Origin: Candidatus Pantoea floridensis
GTDB lineage: Bacteria; Pseudomonadota; Gammaproteobacteria; Enterobacterales; Enterobacteriaceae
DNA: 64,000 bases
NCBI RefSeq assembly: GCF_900215435.1
Contig: NZ_OCMY01000001.1
Location: 2,480,001-2,544,000 of the forward strand
Direction: 5' to 3'
The notes beneath the pieces were generated by a model. That model was not told the origin of the DNA. It searched no databases and saw nothing but the letters and a program-made list of their open reading frames with translations. Positions 7,628 to 16,445 of the stretch are shown in pieces (the stretch's first letter is position 1; every line of letters starts with the position of its first letter). A program made the translations under genes and the position numbers.

Positions 7628-8509
7628 TTACTTAGCGACTCCTTCAGGGTTATGTTTACCTAATATATATCCACGCAAATTAAACCCTAAATTTTTAATA
7701 AGTTGTTCAAGGTAATGTTCTTCAATATAGAATTGAATATTACAATCATCAATAAACTCATGCTCGTCATACTCTTCAAAACGAATGACGGGGCTGTAGG
7801 TATATCTATTTATATAAACTGAGTGCTCAATATCAAATATAAAATTATCTTCGTTTGAATCATCTTTGAATTTTGATGTCAATTTATCGAACCCCTCTGC
7901 CTGAGAGGATATTAATTCTTCTACTTCCGCATTATGCTTGTTGTCAAATAACGTTTTTATTGTCTCCCTAAAAGTTGGATTTAAAGTGCAAAAAGTCATT
8001 GATTTATCAATTCTGTTTAAGGGGATAACAAGCTTGTTTTCCAGTAAACCTAAAAATGCTTTTTTGTGAACATCAGAGTACAAATCATCAATTTGTATGG
8101 TGGAATCTTTTTTTAACAAAGTAAGTAATATTTTTTTAGCTTGCGCAGAGTAATCATTAAAAGAACTCTTTAGGATTTCATTTTTACGAAAATCATCTTC
8201 TGCTTTTTTAAACTCCTCTTGAATGCGCTCTCTTGTCTTTTTGTTATTTTCGATTTTATTTTTTATGCTTCCTGCAATGTAGTCGTAAACAAAGAATAAA
8301 GCTGATGAAAGTAAAGCACCAATTGCAAAGCCAATAACCGAAATAAGGGCAGTGCTGAGTTCACTTTGAATATTGAATGGTAGTATTAACGGTTGTATGT
8401 AAACCCAACAGAAGATTATTGAGGCCGCTATAATGAGTAATCTTATTGATGATTTAAACGAAACAAGGTTAGTGATTTGAGTCAAAATAGTTGAAAAGGG
8501 ATCTGCCAT
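7628..8509 (-). CDS. Two-helix membrane protein, SieB-like (superinfection exclusion candidate)
   Basis: Protein of 293 residues. It has two membrane helices near residues 22-42 and 52-77 and a charged coiled coil from about 80 to 120 (KNKIENNKKTRERIQEEFKKA). Then comes a predicted winged-helix-like part (LLTLLKKDSTIQIDDL, LLENKLVIPL) and an acidic C-terminal region. This order resembles phage SieB superinfection exclusion proteins; the match is by eye only, so the name is tentative. AAGGAG lies 6 bases before the ATG. It is AT-rich, stands alone next to ileX inside the remnant, and sits at the end where temperate phages often carry exclusion genes. Confidence 0.55.
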   Translation of the reverse strand: MADPFSTILTQITNLVSFKSSIRLLIIAASIIFCWVYIQPLILPFNIQSELSTALISVIGFAIGALLSSALFFVYDYIAGSIKNKIENNKKTRERIQEEFKKAEDDFRKNEILKSSFNDYSAQAKKILLTLLKKDSTIQIDDLYSDVHKKAFLGLLENKLVIPLNRIDKSMTFCTLNPTFRETIKTLFDNKHNAEVEELISSQAEGFDKLTSKFKDDSNEDNFIFDIEHSVYINRYTYSPVIRFEEYDEHEFIDDCNIQFYIEEHYLEQLIKNLGFNLRGYILGKHNPEGVAK

Positions 8510-8601
8510 AAATTCTCCTTGCTAGCCGTTAGAAACGTGACGCCAAAATGCACTTTGAGAGTGGGGCAGGGGCATCTGTCAAAAGAGGATGCTAAAAACA
8601 G

Positions 8602-8620
8602 TGCGACACTTTTGCGACAC
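8602..8620. repeat. Direct repeats TGCGACAC x2 near the attachment site
   Basis: TGCGACAC occurs at 8602-8609 and 8613-8620, within 75 bp of the right 47-bp repeat. Short direct repeats in this position are typical of arm-type integrase binding sites; the role is inferred. Confidence 0.4.
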
Positions 8621-8683
8621 CAAGGGGTTTATCTAATTAATAAATCTTGGTTATTCTTGAGTAACTACTTGATTAAAAGAGGG

Positions 8684-8730
8684 AAATTTGGTGGCCCCTG
8701 CTGGGTTTGAACCAGCGACCAAGCGATTAT
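8684..8730. repeat. Right attachment-site repeat (47 bp, within ileX)
   Basis: Identical to 5737-5783. It overlaps ileX from the anticodon loop to the CCA end and runs 5 bases beyond. The element carried a replacement 3' half, so the tRNA gene is still complete. Confidence 0.93.
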
Positions 8731-8764
8731 GAGTCGCCTGCTCTAACCACTGAGCTAAGGGGCC
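8689..8764 (-). tRNA. ileX: tRNA-Ile (CAU anticodon, lysidine type)
   Basis: 76 bases on the minus strand with an encoded CCA (8689-8691). The acceptor stem is GGCCCCT/AGGGGCC, the D arm is AGCTCAGTGGTTAGAGC, the anticodon loop is CTCATAA and the T arm GCTGGTTCAAACCCAGC. It matches enterobacterial ileX, whose CAU anticodon is modified to lysidine-AU by TilS to read AUA. In E. coli ileX also lies beside mug and rpoD. It is the integration site of the adjacent prophage remnant. Confidence 0.95.
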
Positions 8765-8776
8765 AGCGGAGCGGGG

Positions 8777-8806
8777 ATTATAGAGTATCTTGATGGGGTG
8801 ATCCAG
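8777..8806 (-). promoter_or_regulatory. ileX promoter
   Basis: On the minus strand a perfect TATAAT (complement at 8777-8782) is followed by a GC-rich discriminator before the tRNA 5' end at 8764. A weak -35 candidate (TGGATC) lies 17 bases upstream. The GC-rich discriminator is typical of stringently controlled stable-RNA promoters. Confidence 0.6.
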
Positions 8807-8951
8807 AGTTCGCCATTTGGATGGTGAAAATTACAGCAATGGCTGACTCTTTGATCTCAAAAAGAAAAATCCATTATCCCACACGCTATCGATCATTAAG
8901 CACTCAGCCCTGATCGCTTTTTGAGACCAAACTGGTGCAAAAAGGCCGCCA

Positions 8952-9737
8952 TTACGATAAATAGCGCGATGCAGGCTTGTTCAGCGAGATATACGGTAAA
9001 ATGGCAATGCGTGCTTCGTCGTAGCGCTGCCACAGGCTGATATCCTCTACTGACGGAATCGTAACCAACTCACCCGCATCTAATCCGCTGAGCGCTGCGG
9101 ATACCAAATCATCCACTTCCATCAGCATCTCCGCCGGAAGATCGTTGATAGATTTGCCTGCACGTTCGAAGATTTCGGTACGCGTTAAGCCTGGCAGCAC
9201 CGCCTGCACTCGCACGCCGCTGTCGACAAGCTCACGGTTCATATTGCGCGTCAGAGAAAGCACGTAAGCTTTGCTGGCGTTATAGGCGCTGTTCGCGGAT
9301 TCACTCACCAGCGCTAATACCGAAGCGATATTCACAATGGTGCCGCTGCGGCGAGCACGAAATACCTGCGCAGCACTGTGCGCGAGTTGGGTCAGTGCCG
9401 TGATATTTAATGTCAGCATCGTCTGGATCTGGGCAATGTCACCTTCAATAAATTCGCCTTCTACCGTCATACCGGCATTGTTCACCAGCATCGTAATCCG
9501 CGTATTTTCATGGATTTCACGGTCAACTTTCTGCAAGTCAGCGTGATGGGTGAGGTCTGCGGCCAATACGTTAACTTCCACGCCATGCTCATCGCGCAGA
9601 GACTGGGCCAGCGCATTGAGCCTGGCCGCATCGCGCGCCACCAGGATCAGGTTTGCGCCGCGTGCTGCCAGTTGTTTTGCATAGGTTGCGCCAATACCGC
9701 TTGAGGCGCCGGTGATCAAAGCCAGTTGGTGTGACAT
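8952..9737 (-). CDS. Short-chain dehydrogenase/reductase (SDR)
   Basis: A 261-residue classical SDR using NAD(P). The cofactor motif TGASSGIG is at about residues 8-15, NNAG is near residue 87, and the catalytic Ser-Tyr-Lys is in IASVLALVSESANSAYNASK. The substrate is unknown. It is transcribed away from a TetR regulator gene, with an array of AT-rich half-sites between them, so it is probably repressed by that regulator and induced by a ligand related to its substrate. Confidence 0.9.
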   Translation of the reverse strand: MSHQLALITGASSGIGATYAKQLAARGANLILVARDAARLNALAQSLRDEHGVEVNVLAADLTHHADLQKVDREIHENTRITMLVNNAGMTVEGEFIEGDIAQIQTMLTLNITALTQLAHSAAQVFRARRSGTIVNIASVLALVSESANSAYNASKAYVLSLTRNMNRELVDSGVRVQAVLPGLTRTEIFERAGKSINDLPAEMLMEVDDLVSAALSGLDAGELVTIPSVEDISLWQRYDEARIAILPYISLNKPASRYLS

Positions 9738-9762
9738 AGTGGTTTCCTTGAAATGATGGTTA

Positions 9763-9820
9763 TCATATTTACGTGGTTAAATATGACGCCCATCATATTC
9801 GGCGTCAAGCTAGAATATGA
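9763..9820. promoter_or_regulatory. Operator array between SDR and tetR genes
   Basis: Four related half-sites alternate in orientation: TCATATTT (9763-9770), AAATATGA (9779-9786), TCATATT (9793-9799) and AATATGA (9814-9820). The first pair forms a perfect 8-bp inverted repeat and the middle pair a 7-bp one. This is what autoregulating TetR proteins bind. Both promoters must lie here; the binding role is inferred. Confidence 0.55.
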
Positions 9821-9870
9821 TGCTCGTAATAATTACACTGATTGTCACTAACGATGAGCGGATAAATGAG

Positions 9871-10458
9871 ATGGAAAAGCTGAGCCATAAAGCGCGTACG
9901 CGGCAGCGCATTTTGGATGAGGCCTCTGTGGCGATGCGCGAGAGCGGGACGGAAGGCATTGGTGTGGCGGCCCTGATGAAGCGCGCAGGGTTAACCCACG
10001 GCGGATTTTATGCCCACTTCGCCTCGCGTGAGGAGCTGGTGAAAGCCGTCATCACTGAGATGTTTACAGACTCAGCGCGACGCTTCGCGGATATCACCGC
10101 GCTTCAGGATCCGGCACAGCGGCTTAATCAGCTGGTAGATAACTATCTGTCGGATCATCATTGCCGCACGCCGGGTGAAGGCTGTCCGATGCCCGCGCTG
10201 GTGAGTGAAATGGCACATTTGCCAGAGGATACGCGCGCGCTTTTTTCCCAGCGACGTGAAGCGGTGCGCCAGCGTTTAGTACAGACGCTGCAGGAGTTGC
10301 ATCACCCGCAAGCGGATGAGGTCGCCACCAGTATGCTGGCAGAAATGGTTGGCGCTGTGGCGCTGGCACGAGCCTGCGCCGATGACGATGAAGCGCGCAC
10401 TTTGCTGGCAATGAGCCGCCGTTCGGTGAAACAACGCGCTGGTCTGGAGACGATATGA
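9871..10458 (+). CDS. TetR/AcrR family repressor
   Basis: Regulator of 195 residues. The N-terminal helix-turn-helix domain reads [12 protein letters not shown], then [27 protein letters not shown], the family signature. The ligand-binding half has the [14 protein letters not shown] segment seen in a common TetR subgroup. The ATG at 9871 is preferred to 9817, because the extra N-terminal residues are not family-like and the half-site array extends to 9820. It is divergent from the SDR gene and overlaps mug by 4 bases (ATGA), so mug may be partly co-transcribed. Confidence 0.85.
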   Translation: MEKLSHKARTRQRILDEASVAMRESGTEGIGVAALMKRAGLTHGGFYAHFASREELVKAVITEMFTDSARRFADITALQDPAQRLNQLVDNYLSDHHCRTPGEGCPMPALVSEMAHLPEDTRALFSQRREAVRQRLVQTLQELHHPQADEVATSMLAEMVGAVALARACADDDEARTLLAMSRRSVKQRAGLETI

Positions 10459-10970
10459 GCGAGCATGATATTCGCGATATTGTCGCCCCCGATTTACAGG
10501 TGCTGTTTTGCGGCATCAATCCGGGCAAATCTTCGGCGCACACCGGTTTTCACTTTGCCCATCCAGGCAACCGCTTCTGGAAAGTGATTTATCAGGCCGG
10601 TTTTACGCGTGAGCTACTCAAGCCTGAGCAGGAGCAGCGGCTACTGGAAACGGGCTGTGGTATCACAATGCTGGTTGAGCGTCCCACGGTGCAGGCGAAT
10701 GAGCTTGATGGTCATGAGCTGCGCGACGGCGGCACGCGGCTACAGCAAAAGATCCTGCATTATCAGCCGCGTGCGTTGGCGGTACTGGGGAAAGAGGCTT
10801 TCCAGAAAGCGTTTCGACAGCGCAAAGTGGAGTGGGGTGAGCAGCCGCAAACTTTCGGCGCAACGCGTTTATGGGTGCTGCCAAATCCGAGCGGCTTAAA
10901 CCGCGCAACGCTAGAGGAGATGGTTGCATCCTATCGTCAACTGCATGATTGGTTACAGAAAAAAGCGTGA
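10455..10970 (+). CDS. mug: G/U mismatch-specific DNA glycosylase
   Basis: Removes uracil (and ethenocytosine) from mismatches with guanine in base excision repair. The 171 residues carry the family motifs GINPGKSS (about residue 20) and LPNPSGLNR (about residue 145), and the length fits E. coli Mug. The ATG overlaps the TetR stop. Its place between ileX and rpoD is the same as in E. coli, although here a TetR/SDR pair and a binding-protein gene have been added around it. Confidence 0.96.
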   Translation: MSEHDIRDIVAPDLQVLFCGINPGKSSAHTGFHFAHPGNRFWKVIYQAGFTRELLKPEQEQRLLETGCGITMLVERPTVQANELDGHELRDGGTRLQQKILHYQPRALAVLGKEAFQKAFRQRKVEWGEQPQTFGATRLWVLPNPSGLNRATLEEMVASYRQLHDWLQKKA

Positions 10971-11059
10971 GCTCGCTCCATTAAGTGTGGTCCGAGCGTT
11001 GTATCCCTCCGCGAACCTGTCTAAACCCAATCCTTTATGGCAATAAAAGGTGAGGGCAG

Positions 11060-11818
11060 ATGAAACACATGATTGCGCTGGCAACGCTACTGCTGGCGAC
11101 ACAAAGCGGTGTGCAGGCCGCAACGCTTAAGGTGTTCAGTTCCGGCGGAATGTATCCGGTGATTGAAAGCCTGAAACAGGATTATCAGCAAAAAACCGGT
11201 AACAGTATTCAGCTGGAAGCGGCGCCTTCCATGGGAGATACGCCACAAGCCATTCCCAATCGTCTTAAACGCCACGATAGCGCCGATGTGTTAGTGATGG
11301 TTGATTACGCTATCAAACCGCTCGAGCAGGCCAATTGGGTGGATAGCCACAGCCATCAGGTTCTGGCGCATTCGTATATTGCCATGGCGGTGAAGCTGGG
11401 CAGCGGGCAGCCGGATATCAGCAGCGTCGCTAAATTCAAACAGGCGCTGACTGAGGCATCGAGTATTGCGGTGTCCGATAGCGCTAGCGGCAAATATATC
11501 CAAACCAAAATGCTGGGTAAGCTGGCATTGGGTGCTGAAACCGCAAAAAAAATAGCGGTGATCCCGGCAACGCCGGTCGGTGAAGCTGTCGCTCAGGGCA
11601 AAGCGGAACTGGGTTTTCAGCAGAACAGTGAATTAAAAGCGGTGCAGGGCATTACTATAGTGGGACTGATTCCGCAGGCTGTGCAGCAGGATACGCTGTA
11701 TGGCGCGGTGATCACGCGTGACACGCAGCAAAAGCGAGCGGCGGCGCAGTTTGTGAAGTATTTACAAAGCGATAAAGCGCGCCAGATGATGCAGGAAAAA
11801 GGTTTAACGCCGTACTGA
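11060..11818 (+). CDS. Periplasmic substrate-binding protein, ModA-like
   Basis: A 252-residue extracellular solute-binding protein with a signal peptide (cleavage after GVQA, near residue 20). The mature start LKVFSSGGMYPVIESL and later segments GDTPQAIPNRLKRHDSADV and SASGKYIQTKMLG resemble the ModA/molybdate-binding class, though the ligand cannot be read from sequence. No permease or ATPase genes are adjacent, so it is an orphan. A GAGGG-type ribosome site precedes the ATG, and a shared terminator follows at 11826. Confidence 0.8.
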   Translation: MKHMIALATLLLATQSGVQAATLKVFSSGGMYPVIESLKQDYQQKTGNSIQLEAAPSMGDTPQAIPNRLKRHDSADVLVMVDYAIKPLEQANWVDSHSHQVLAHSYIAMAVKLGSGQPDISSVAKFKQALTEASSIAVSDSASGKYIQTKMLGKLALGAETAKKIAVIPATPVGEAVAQGKAELGFQQNSELKAVQGITIVGLIPQAVQQDTLYGAVITRDTQQKRAAAQFVKYLQSDKARQMMQEKGLTPY

Positions 11819-11825
11819 TGGCAAT

Positions 11826-11852
11826 AAAAAACCCCGGCAAGCCGGGGTTTTT
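11826..11852. terminator. Bidirectional terminator between the binding-protein gene and rpoD
   Basis: Stem CCCCGGC/GCCGGGG with a 2-base core loop (AA), five A on the left and five T on the right. It lies between two convergent genes and serves both. Confidence 0.92.
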
Positions 11853-11866
11853 CGTCTCGACATCGA

Positions 11867-13708
11867 TTAATCGTCGAGGAAGCTACGCAGCACTTCAGAG
11901 CGGCTTGGATGACGCAGCTTACGCAGCGCCTTGGCTTCGATCTGACGAATACGCTCACGCGTAACGTCAAACTGTTTGCCGACCTCTTCCAGCGTATGGT
12001 CGGTGTTCATATCGATACCGAAACGCATACGCAGAACTTTCGCTTCACGCGCTGTCAAACCAGCCAACACATCGTGGGTGGCTGAGCGCAGGCTTTCCGA
12101 GGTAGCGGAATCCAGCGGCAGCTCCAGCGTGGTGTCTTCGATAAAATCGCCCAGATGCGAATCTTCATCGTCACCAATCGGCGTCTCCATGGAGATGGGC
12201 TCTTTAGCGATTTTCAGCACTTTGCGGATCTTATCTTCTGGCATCAGCATACGTTCAGCCAGCTCTTCTGGCGTCGGTTCGCGGCCCATCTCTTGCAGCA
12301 TCTGACGCGAAATACGGTTGAGTTTGTTGATGGTCTCAATCATATGCACCGGAATACGGATGGTGCGCGCCTGGTCAGCGATAGAACGGGTAATCGCCTG
12401 ACGAATCCACCAGGTGGCGTAAGTTGAGAACTTATAACCACGACGGTATTCAAACTTATCAACCGCTTTCATCAGGCCGATGTTGCCTTCCTGAATCAAA
12501 TCGAGGAACTGCAGACCACGGTTGGTGTATTTCTTCGCGATAGAAATAACCAGACGTAAGTTTGCTTCAACCATCTCTTTCTTCGCACGACGCGCTTTCG
12601 CCTCGCCGATAGACATACGACGGTTAATGTCTTTCACCTGCTCGATGGTCAAGCCGGTTTCTTCTTCGATCTGCTGCAGTTTGTACAGCGAACGCATCAC
12701 ATCATCTTCGACTTCCAGCAGTTTCTCTGACCATGGTTTGTTCATGGCCAGTGCGGCTTTAAACCAGCTTGGGCTGGTCTCGTTGCCGGTAAACAGCGTG
12801 ATGAAGTTTTTCTTCGGCATTTTGCACAGTTCAATACACAGCTTCATGATCAGGCGCTCTTGCGTACGCACGCGCTCCATCATTTCACGCATATTGTTTA
12901 CCAGGTAATCGAATTGCTTCGGTACCAGGCGGAACTGTTTAAACACTTCAGACAGATTTTGGATTTCAGCAACGGCGTCCGCGTGGCTGCGGCCTTTGGC
13001 TTTGATGACGGTACGCGTGGTTTCATACTGCGTACGCAGGTCGCCAAACTTCTCGCGAGCCAGTTCTGGATCGATGGAGTTGTCATCGTCAGAGCTGTCA
13101 TCATCCTCTTCGTCTTCTTCTTCATCATCATCGCGATCTTCCTGCGATAACTCAGAACCAACGTGAGTTGCGGTCGGCGCAATATCTTCTTCCGCGTTAG
13201 GATCGATGAAGCCGATGATTAAATCGGACAGGCGAGAGTCGCCCGCTTCTACGCGATCGTACTGATCGAGCAGATAGGTGATCGCTTCCGGATATTCGGC
13301 AACAGAGCATTGAACCTGGTTGATACCGTCTTCGATGCGCTTAGCGATGTCAATTTCGCCTTCGCGCGTCAGCAGTTCAACGGTACCCATTTCACGCATA
13401 TACATGCGCACCGGGTCGGTGGTACGGCCAATTTCAGATTCAACACTGGATAAAACCTGAGCGGCGGCTTCTGCGGCATCTTCGTCAGTGTCGGAGCTGT
13501 TCTCATTCAGGATCAGATCATCGGCATCAGGCGCTTCTTCTACGACCTGAATACCCATGTCATTAATCATCTGAATGATGTCTTCGATCTGATCGGAGTC
13601 GACGATATCTTCCGGCAGATGGTCATTGACCTCAGCATAGGTCAGATAGCCTTGCTCCTTACCACGGGTGACAAGTAGCTTAAGCTGTGACTGCGGGTTT
13701 TGCTCCAT
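11867..13708 (-). CDS. rpoD: RNA polymerase sigma-70, primary sigma factor
   Basis: Housekeeping sigma factor of 613 residues, the E. coli length. Visible parts: region 1.1 at the N-terminus, an Asp/Glu-rich stretch around residues 190-210, and region 1.2 with [11 protein letters not shown]. The -10 recognition block is [18 protein letters not shown] and the region 4.2 helix-turn-helix is [18 protein letters not shown]. It is the last gene of the rpsU-dnaG-rpoD macromolecular synthesis operon. In E. coli extra promoters lie in and after dnaG; none is clearly visible here. Confidence 0.99.
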   Translation of the reverse strand: MEQNPQSQLKLLVTRGKEQGYLTYAEVNDHLPEDIVDSDQIEDIIQMINDMGIQVVEEAPDADDLILNENSSDTDEDAAEAAAQVLSSVESEIGRTTDPVRMYMREMGTVELLTREGEIDIAKRIEDGINQVQCSVAEYPEAITYLLDQYDRVEAGDSRLSDLIIGFIDPNAEEDIAPTATHVGSELSQEDRDDDEEEDEEDDDSSDDDNSIDPELAREKFGDLRTQYETTRTVIKAKGRSHADAVAEIQNLSEVFKQFRLVPKQFDYLVNNMREMMERVRTQERLIMKLCIELCKMPKKNFITLFTGNETSPSWFKAALAMNKPWSEKLLEVEDDVMRSLYKLQQIEEETGLTIEQVKDINRRMSIGEAKARRAKKEMVEANLRLVISIAKKYTNRGLQFLDLIQEGNIGLMKAVDKFEYRRGYKFSTYATWWIRQAITRSIADQARTIRIPVHMIETINKLNRISRQMLQEMGREPTPEELAERMLMPEDKIRKVLKIAKEPISMETPIGDDEDSHLGDFIEDTTLELPLDSATSESLRSATHDVLAGLTAREAKVLRMRFGIDMNTDHTLEEVGKQFDVTRERIRQIEAKALRKLRHPSRSEVLRSFLDD

Positions 13709-14084
13709 AAGACGGTATCCACACTTCTGTTAATTAGATTGGTGTCGGTCGGCGGCGAGCCAACTATAACAGTGAAGGCGTTGTGTTTTTGCCGCTGCCT
13801 ACATCGCGGCCAGGGCTTTTGCCCTTCTATATTCGGCACTTAAGCCGCTTTTGTTCTTTCCGGGCCTGGCTTACTTGCCATTTTCGTCCCCGGCAGTGCT
13901 CGCACTCCTCACGTACTTTAGTACGCTCCGGGTGCTGCGCGCTGGCGGTAACGAAACTGGCTTCGACGCCTACGGCCCTAATAGGGTGATGTTTCCGGCT
14001 TCGCTTATCGCGTCTAATAATCCGGAAATGACTGAGCCAAAATGCGGTTTTTAACGTGCTTGCAGTTCTGACCCAGTAAAAATC
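13709..14084. other. dnaG-rpoD intergenic region with hairpin-rich segment
   Basis: A 376-base gap without a supported gene, long for this operon. At 13901-13936 an imperfect stem (GCAC...GTGC) closes on a perfect inner stem CGTAC-TTTA-GTACG (13912-13925), in a context rich in inverted sequence, which looks like a dispersed enterobacterial intergenic repeat; only one copy is in this window. TATAGT on the minus strand (13763-13768) could be a -10 for an internal rpoD promoter. Confidence 0.45.
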
Positions 14085-15830
14085 TTATTTTTTCGCTAAT
14101 GCCTGGCTTAAAGCCCAGAACTCGCGACGTTCGATGGCGCTTAGGCCTTCCGTTCGCTCACGTGCGATTAATGCTTCAAGGCGCTGTTCGAGCGCGGAAT
14201 CATAAATACTTGCCAGTGAATCCTGAAACACTTCTTCCGCCTCTTCATCCACTATCATGTGGTTCCAGGTGGCCAGTGTTTCAAGGGTCTGGCTAAAATT
14301 TGTCCCGCGATATAACTCTAGTAGCTGTCCGGTAGTCAGGCCAGGATTCTCTGTACAACGACTGACTAACTCCACAAATAGCGGTAAACCCGCCATTTTC
14401 GACTGCTCCAGTCCATCCAGTGTAGGCACGATGGAAGCAAATTGCGGATTCTGCACCAATAACGCAATCAACACGCGCATGGTGGTGCGTTTCAACGGTG
14501 GCGCCGTTGGTAGCACTCCGCTTTCGGCCAGCTTCGGCATCAGCTTGTCTAACTGGTTATCGTCAAGAATGCCGAGTTTGTTACCCAGAGTTTGACGCAT
14601 ATAAATGCGTAAGGTTTCACCAGGAATCTGACTAATCAGCGGCAGCGCCAGTGTCGCCAGCTTGGTCTTACCGTCACGGGTACTCAAATCCACCTGCGGC
14701 ATTAAGCTATCGAACAAAAACGTGGAGAGCGGTGTTGCCTGCTCCATCCGCGCTTCGAAGGCTTCTTTGCCCTCTTTGCGTACCAGCGTGTCTGGATCCT
14801 CGCCATCGGGCAAAAACATAAAGCGTAGCTGACGACCATCATTCATGTATGGCAATGCGGTTTCGAGCGTACGCCACGCGGCCTCACGTCCGGCGCGGTC
14901 GCCGTCGTAACAGCAAATCACGGTATCGGTTGAACGATACAGCAGCTGAACGTGTTCCGCAGTGGTCGAGGTGCCCAGCGAAGCAACGGCATAATCGATG
15001 CCAAATTGCGCCAGCGCCACCACGTCCATGTAACCTTCAACCACCAGCAAACGCGCGGGTTGAGGATGATTTTTTTGTGCTTCATAAAGCCCGTACAGCT
15101 GGCGGCCTTTATGAAAAATGGGTGTTTCAGGTGAGTTCAGATACTTCGGCGTATCATTGCCCAGCACGCGACCACCAAAACCTATTACGCGGCCACGCTT
15201 ATCGCGAATAGGGAACATCACGCGATCGCGGAAACGATCGTAGGTGCGGCCTGAGTCATTGCTGACCAACATGCCGGCTTCCATCAGTGATTCGCGATCG
15301 TCTTTTTGCTGGCCAAAGCGCTTCAGTACATTATCCCAACCGGCGGGCGCATAGCCGATAGCGAAGTGATCGATCACTTCCTGGCTGAGTCCGCGCGTGG
15401 CGAGATAATTCTGAGCAGATTGCGCTTGCGGATTCCGCAGGCTCTGTTGATAAAAGCCGTTCAGGCCTTCCAGCAACTGATAAAGACTTTGACGCTGATG
15501 GCGTTCCATTTGGCTGGGGCCGTTGCCCGCTTCATACGGCACTTCTAAGCCGTGAAGCGTAGCCAGCTCCTCAACGCTCTCAACAAATTCCAGACGATCG
15601 TGATTCATCAGGAAGTCGATGGCGTTGCCCTTGGCTCCGCAACCGAAGCAGTAATAAAACTGCTTCTCACCGCTGACGGTGAAAGAGGGGGTTTTCTCGT
15701 TATGAAAAGGACAGCACGCGTGATAATTCTTACCCTGCTTTTTCAGCTTAACGCGGGCATCGATAAGATCCACGATGTCCGTGCGGGCAAGTAAGTCGTT
15801 GATAAATACGCGTGGAATTCGTCCTGCCAT
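14085..15830 (-). CDS. dnaG: DNA primase
   Basis: Makes RNA primers at the replication fork with DnaB helicase. The 581 residues hold the CHC2 zinc domain (CCPFHNEKTPSF, then YYCFGCGAKGN), the RNA polymerase core with TOPRIM motif VVEGYMDVVAL near residue 265 and CYDGDRAG, and a C-terminal helicase-binding domain from about residue 440. It is the second gene of the macromolecular synthesis operon, after rpsU and the hairpin at 15865. Confidence 0.99.
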   Translation of the reverse strand: MAGRIPRVFINDLLARTDIVDLIDARVKLKKQGKNYHACCPFHNEKTPSFTVSGEKQFYYCFGCGAKGNAIDFLMNHDRLEFVESVEELATLHGLEVPYEAGNGPSQMERHQRQSLYQLLEGLNGFYQQSLRNPQAQSAQNYLATRGLSQEVIDHFAIGYAPAGWDNVLKRFGQQKDDRESLMEAGMLVSNDSGRTYDRFRDRVMFPIRDKRGRVIGFGGRVLGNDTPKYLNSPETPIFHKGRQLYGLYEAQKNHPQPARLLVVEGYMDVVALAQFGIDYAVASLGTSTTAEHVQLLYRSTDTVICCYDGDRAGREAAWRTLETALPYMNDGRQLRFMFLPDGEDPDTLVRKEGKEAFEARMEQATPLSTFLFDSLMPQVDLSTRDGKTKLATLALPLISQIPGETLRIYMRQTLGNKLGILDDNQLDKLMPKLAESGVLPTAPPLKRTTMRVLIALLVQNPQFASIVPTLDGLEQSKMAGLPLFVELVSRCTENPGLTTGQLLELYRGTNFSQTLETLATWNHMIVDEEAEEVFQDSLASIYDSALEQRLEALIARERTEGLSAIERREFWALSQALAKK

Positions 15831-15864
15831 AAGCCCCGATTTTTCAGCTCATAAACGACAACAA

Positions 15865-15891
15865 GCCGCGCTTCCTTTCGGAAAGCACGGC
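15865..15891 (-). terminator. rpsU-dnaG intercistronic terminator
   Basis: On the minus strand GCCGTGCTTTCC-GAAA-GGAAGCGCGGC forms a strong stem, followed by TTGTTGT, a weak T-tract. A leaky terminator at this place in E. coli lowers primase expression relative to ribosomal protein S21; the same is expected here. Confidence 0.75.
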
Positions 15892-15948
15892 CTTTTACTT
15901 GACTCTGTCTGCGTTTATCACGCGGCGGAAGCGAACTTCCGCAAGAAA

Positions 15949-16221
<273 letters not shown>

Positions 16222-16445
16222 TCAAAATGGTGCAGCATTTTACTCCAGCCGCGGCCGACTTGTAAAGCACCATGTATAATTTAGAACCAACAGGGGCATA
16301 TGCCTTCGCGGCTGCCGGTTTTTTCAGGCCGTGGAGTATAGCGCACTCTTTATGCGACAGAAAAACACTTTTTCCTGGCCAAAGTGTCTGGGCTGTGATT
16401 TGGCTGTGCTACACTGCGCGCCGCAAGAAGAGGGTGATAAAAGCT

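Noticed and set aside
8519..8710. A 63-codon plus-strand frame ending inside ileX
   Set aside because: It overlaps the tRNA and the attachment site, has no ribosome site and has no family-like sequence; chance frame.
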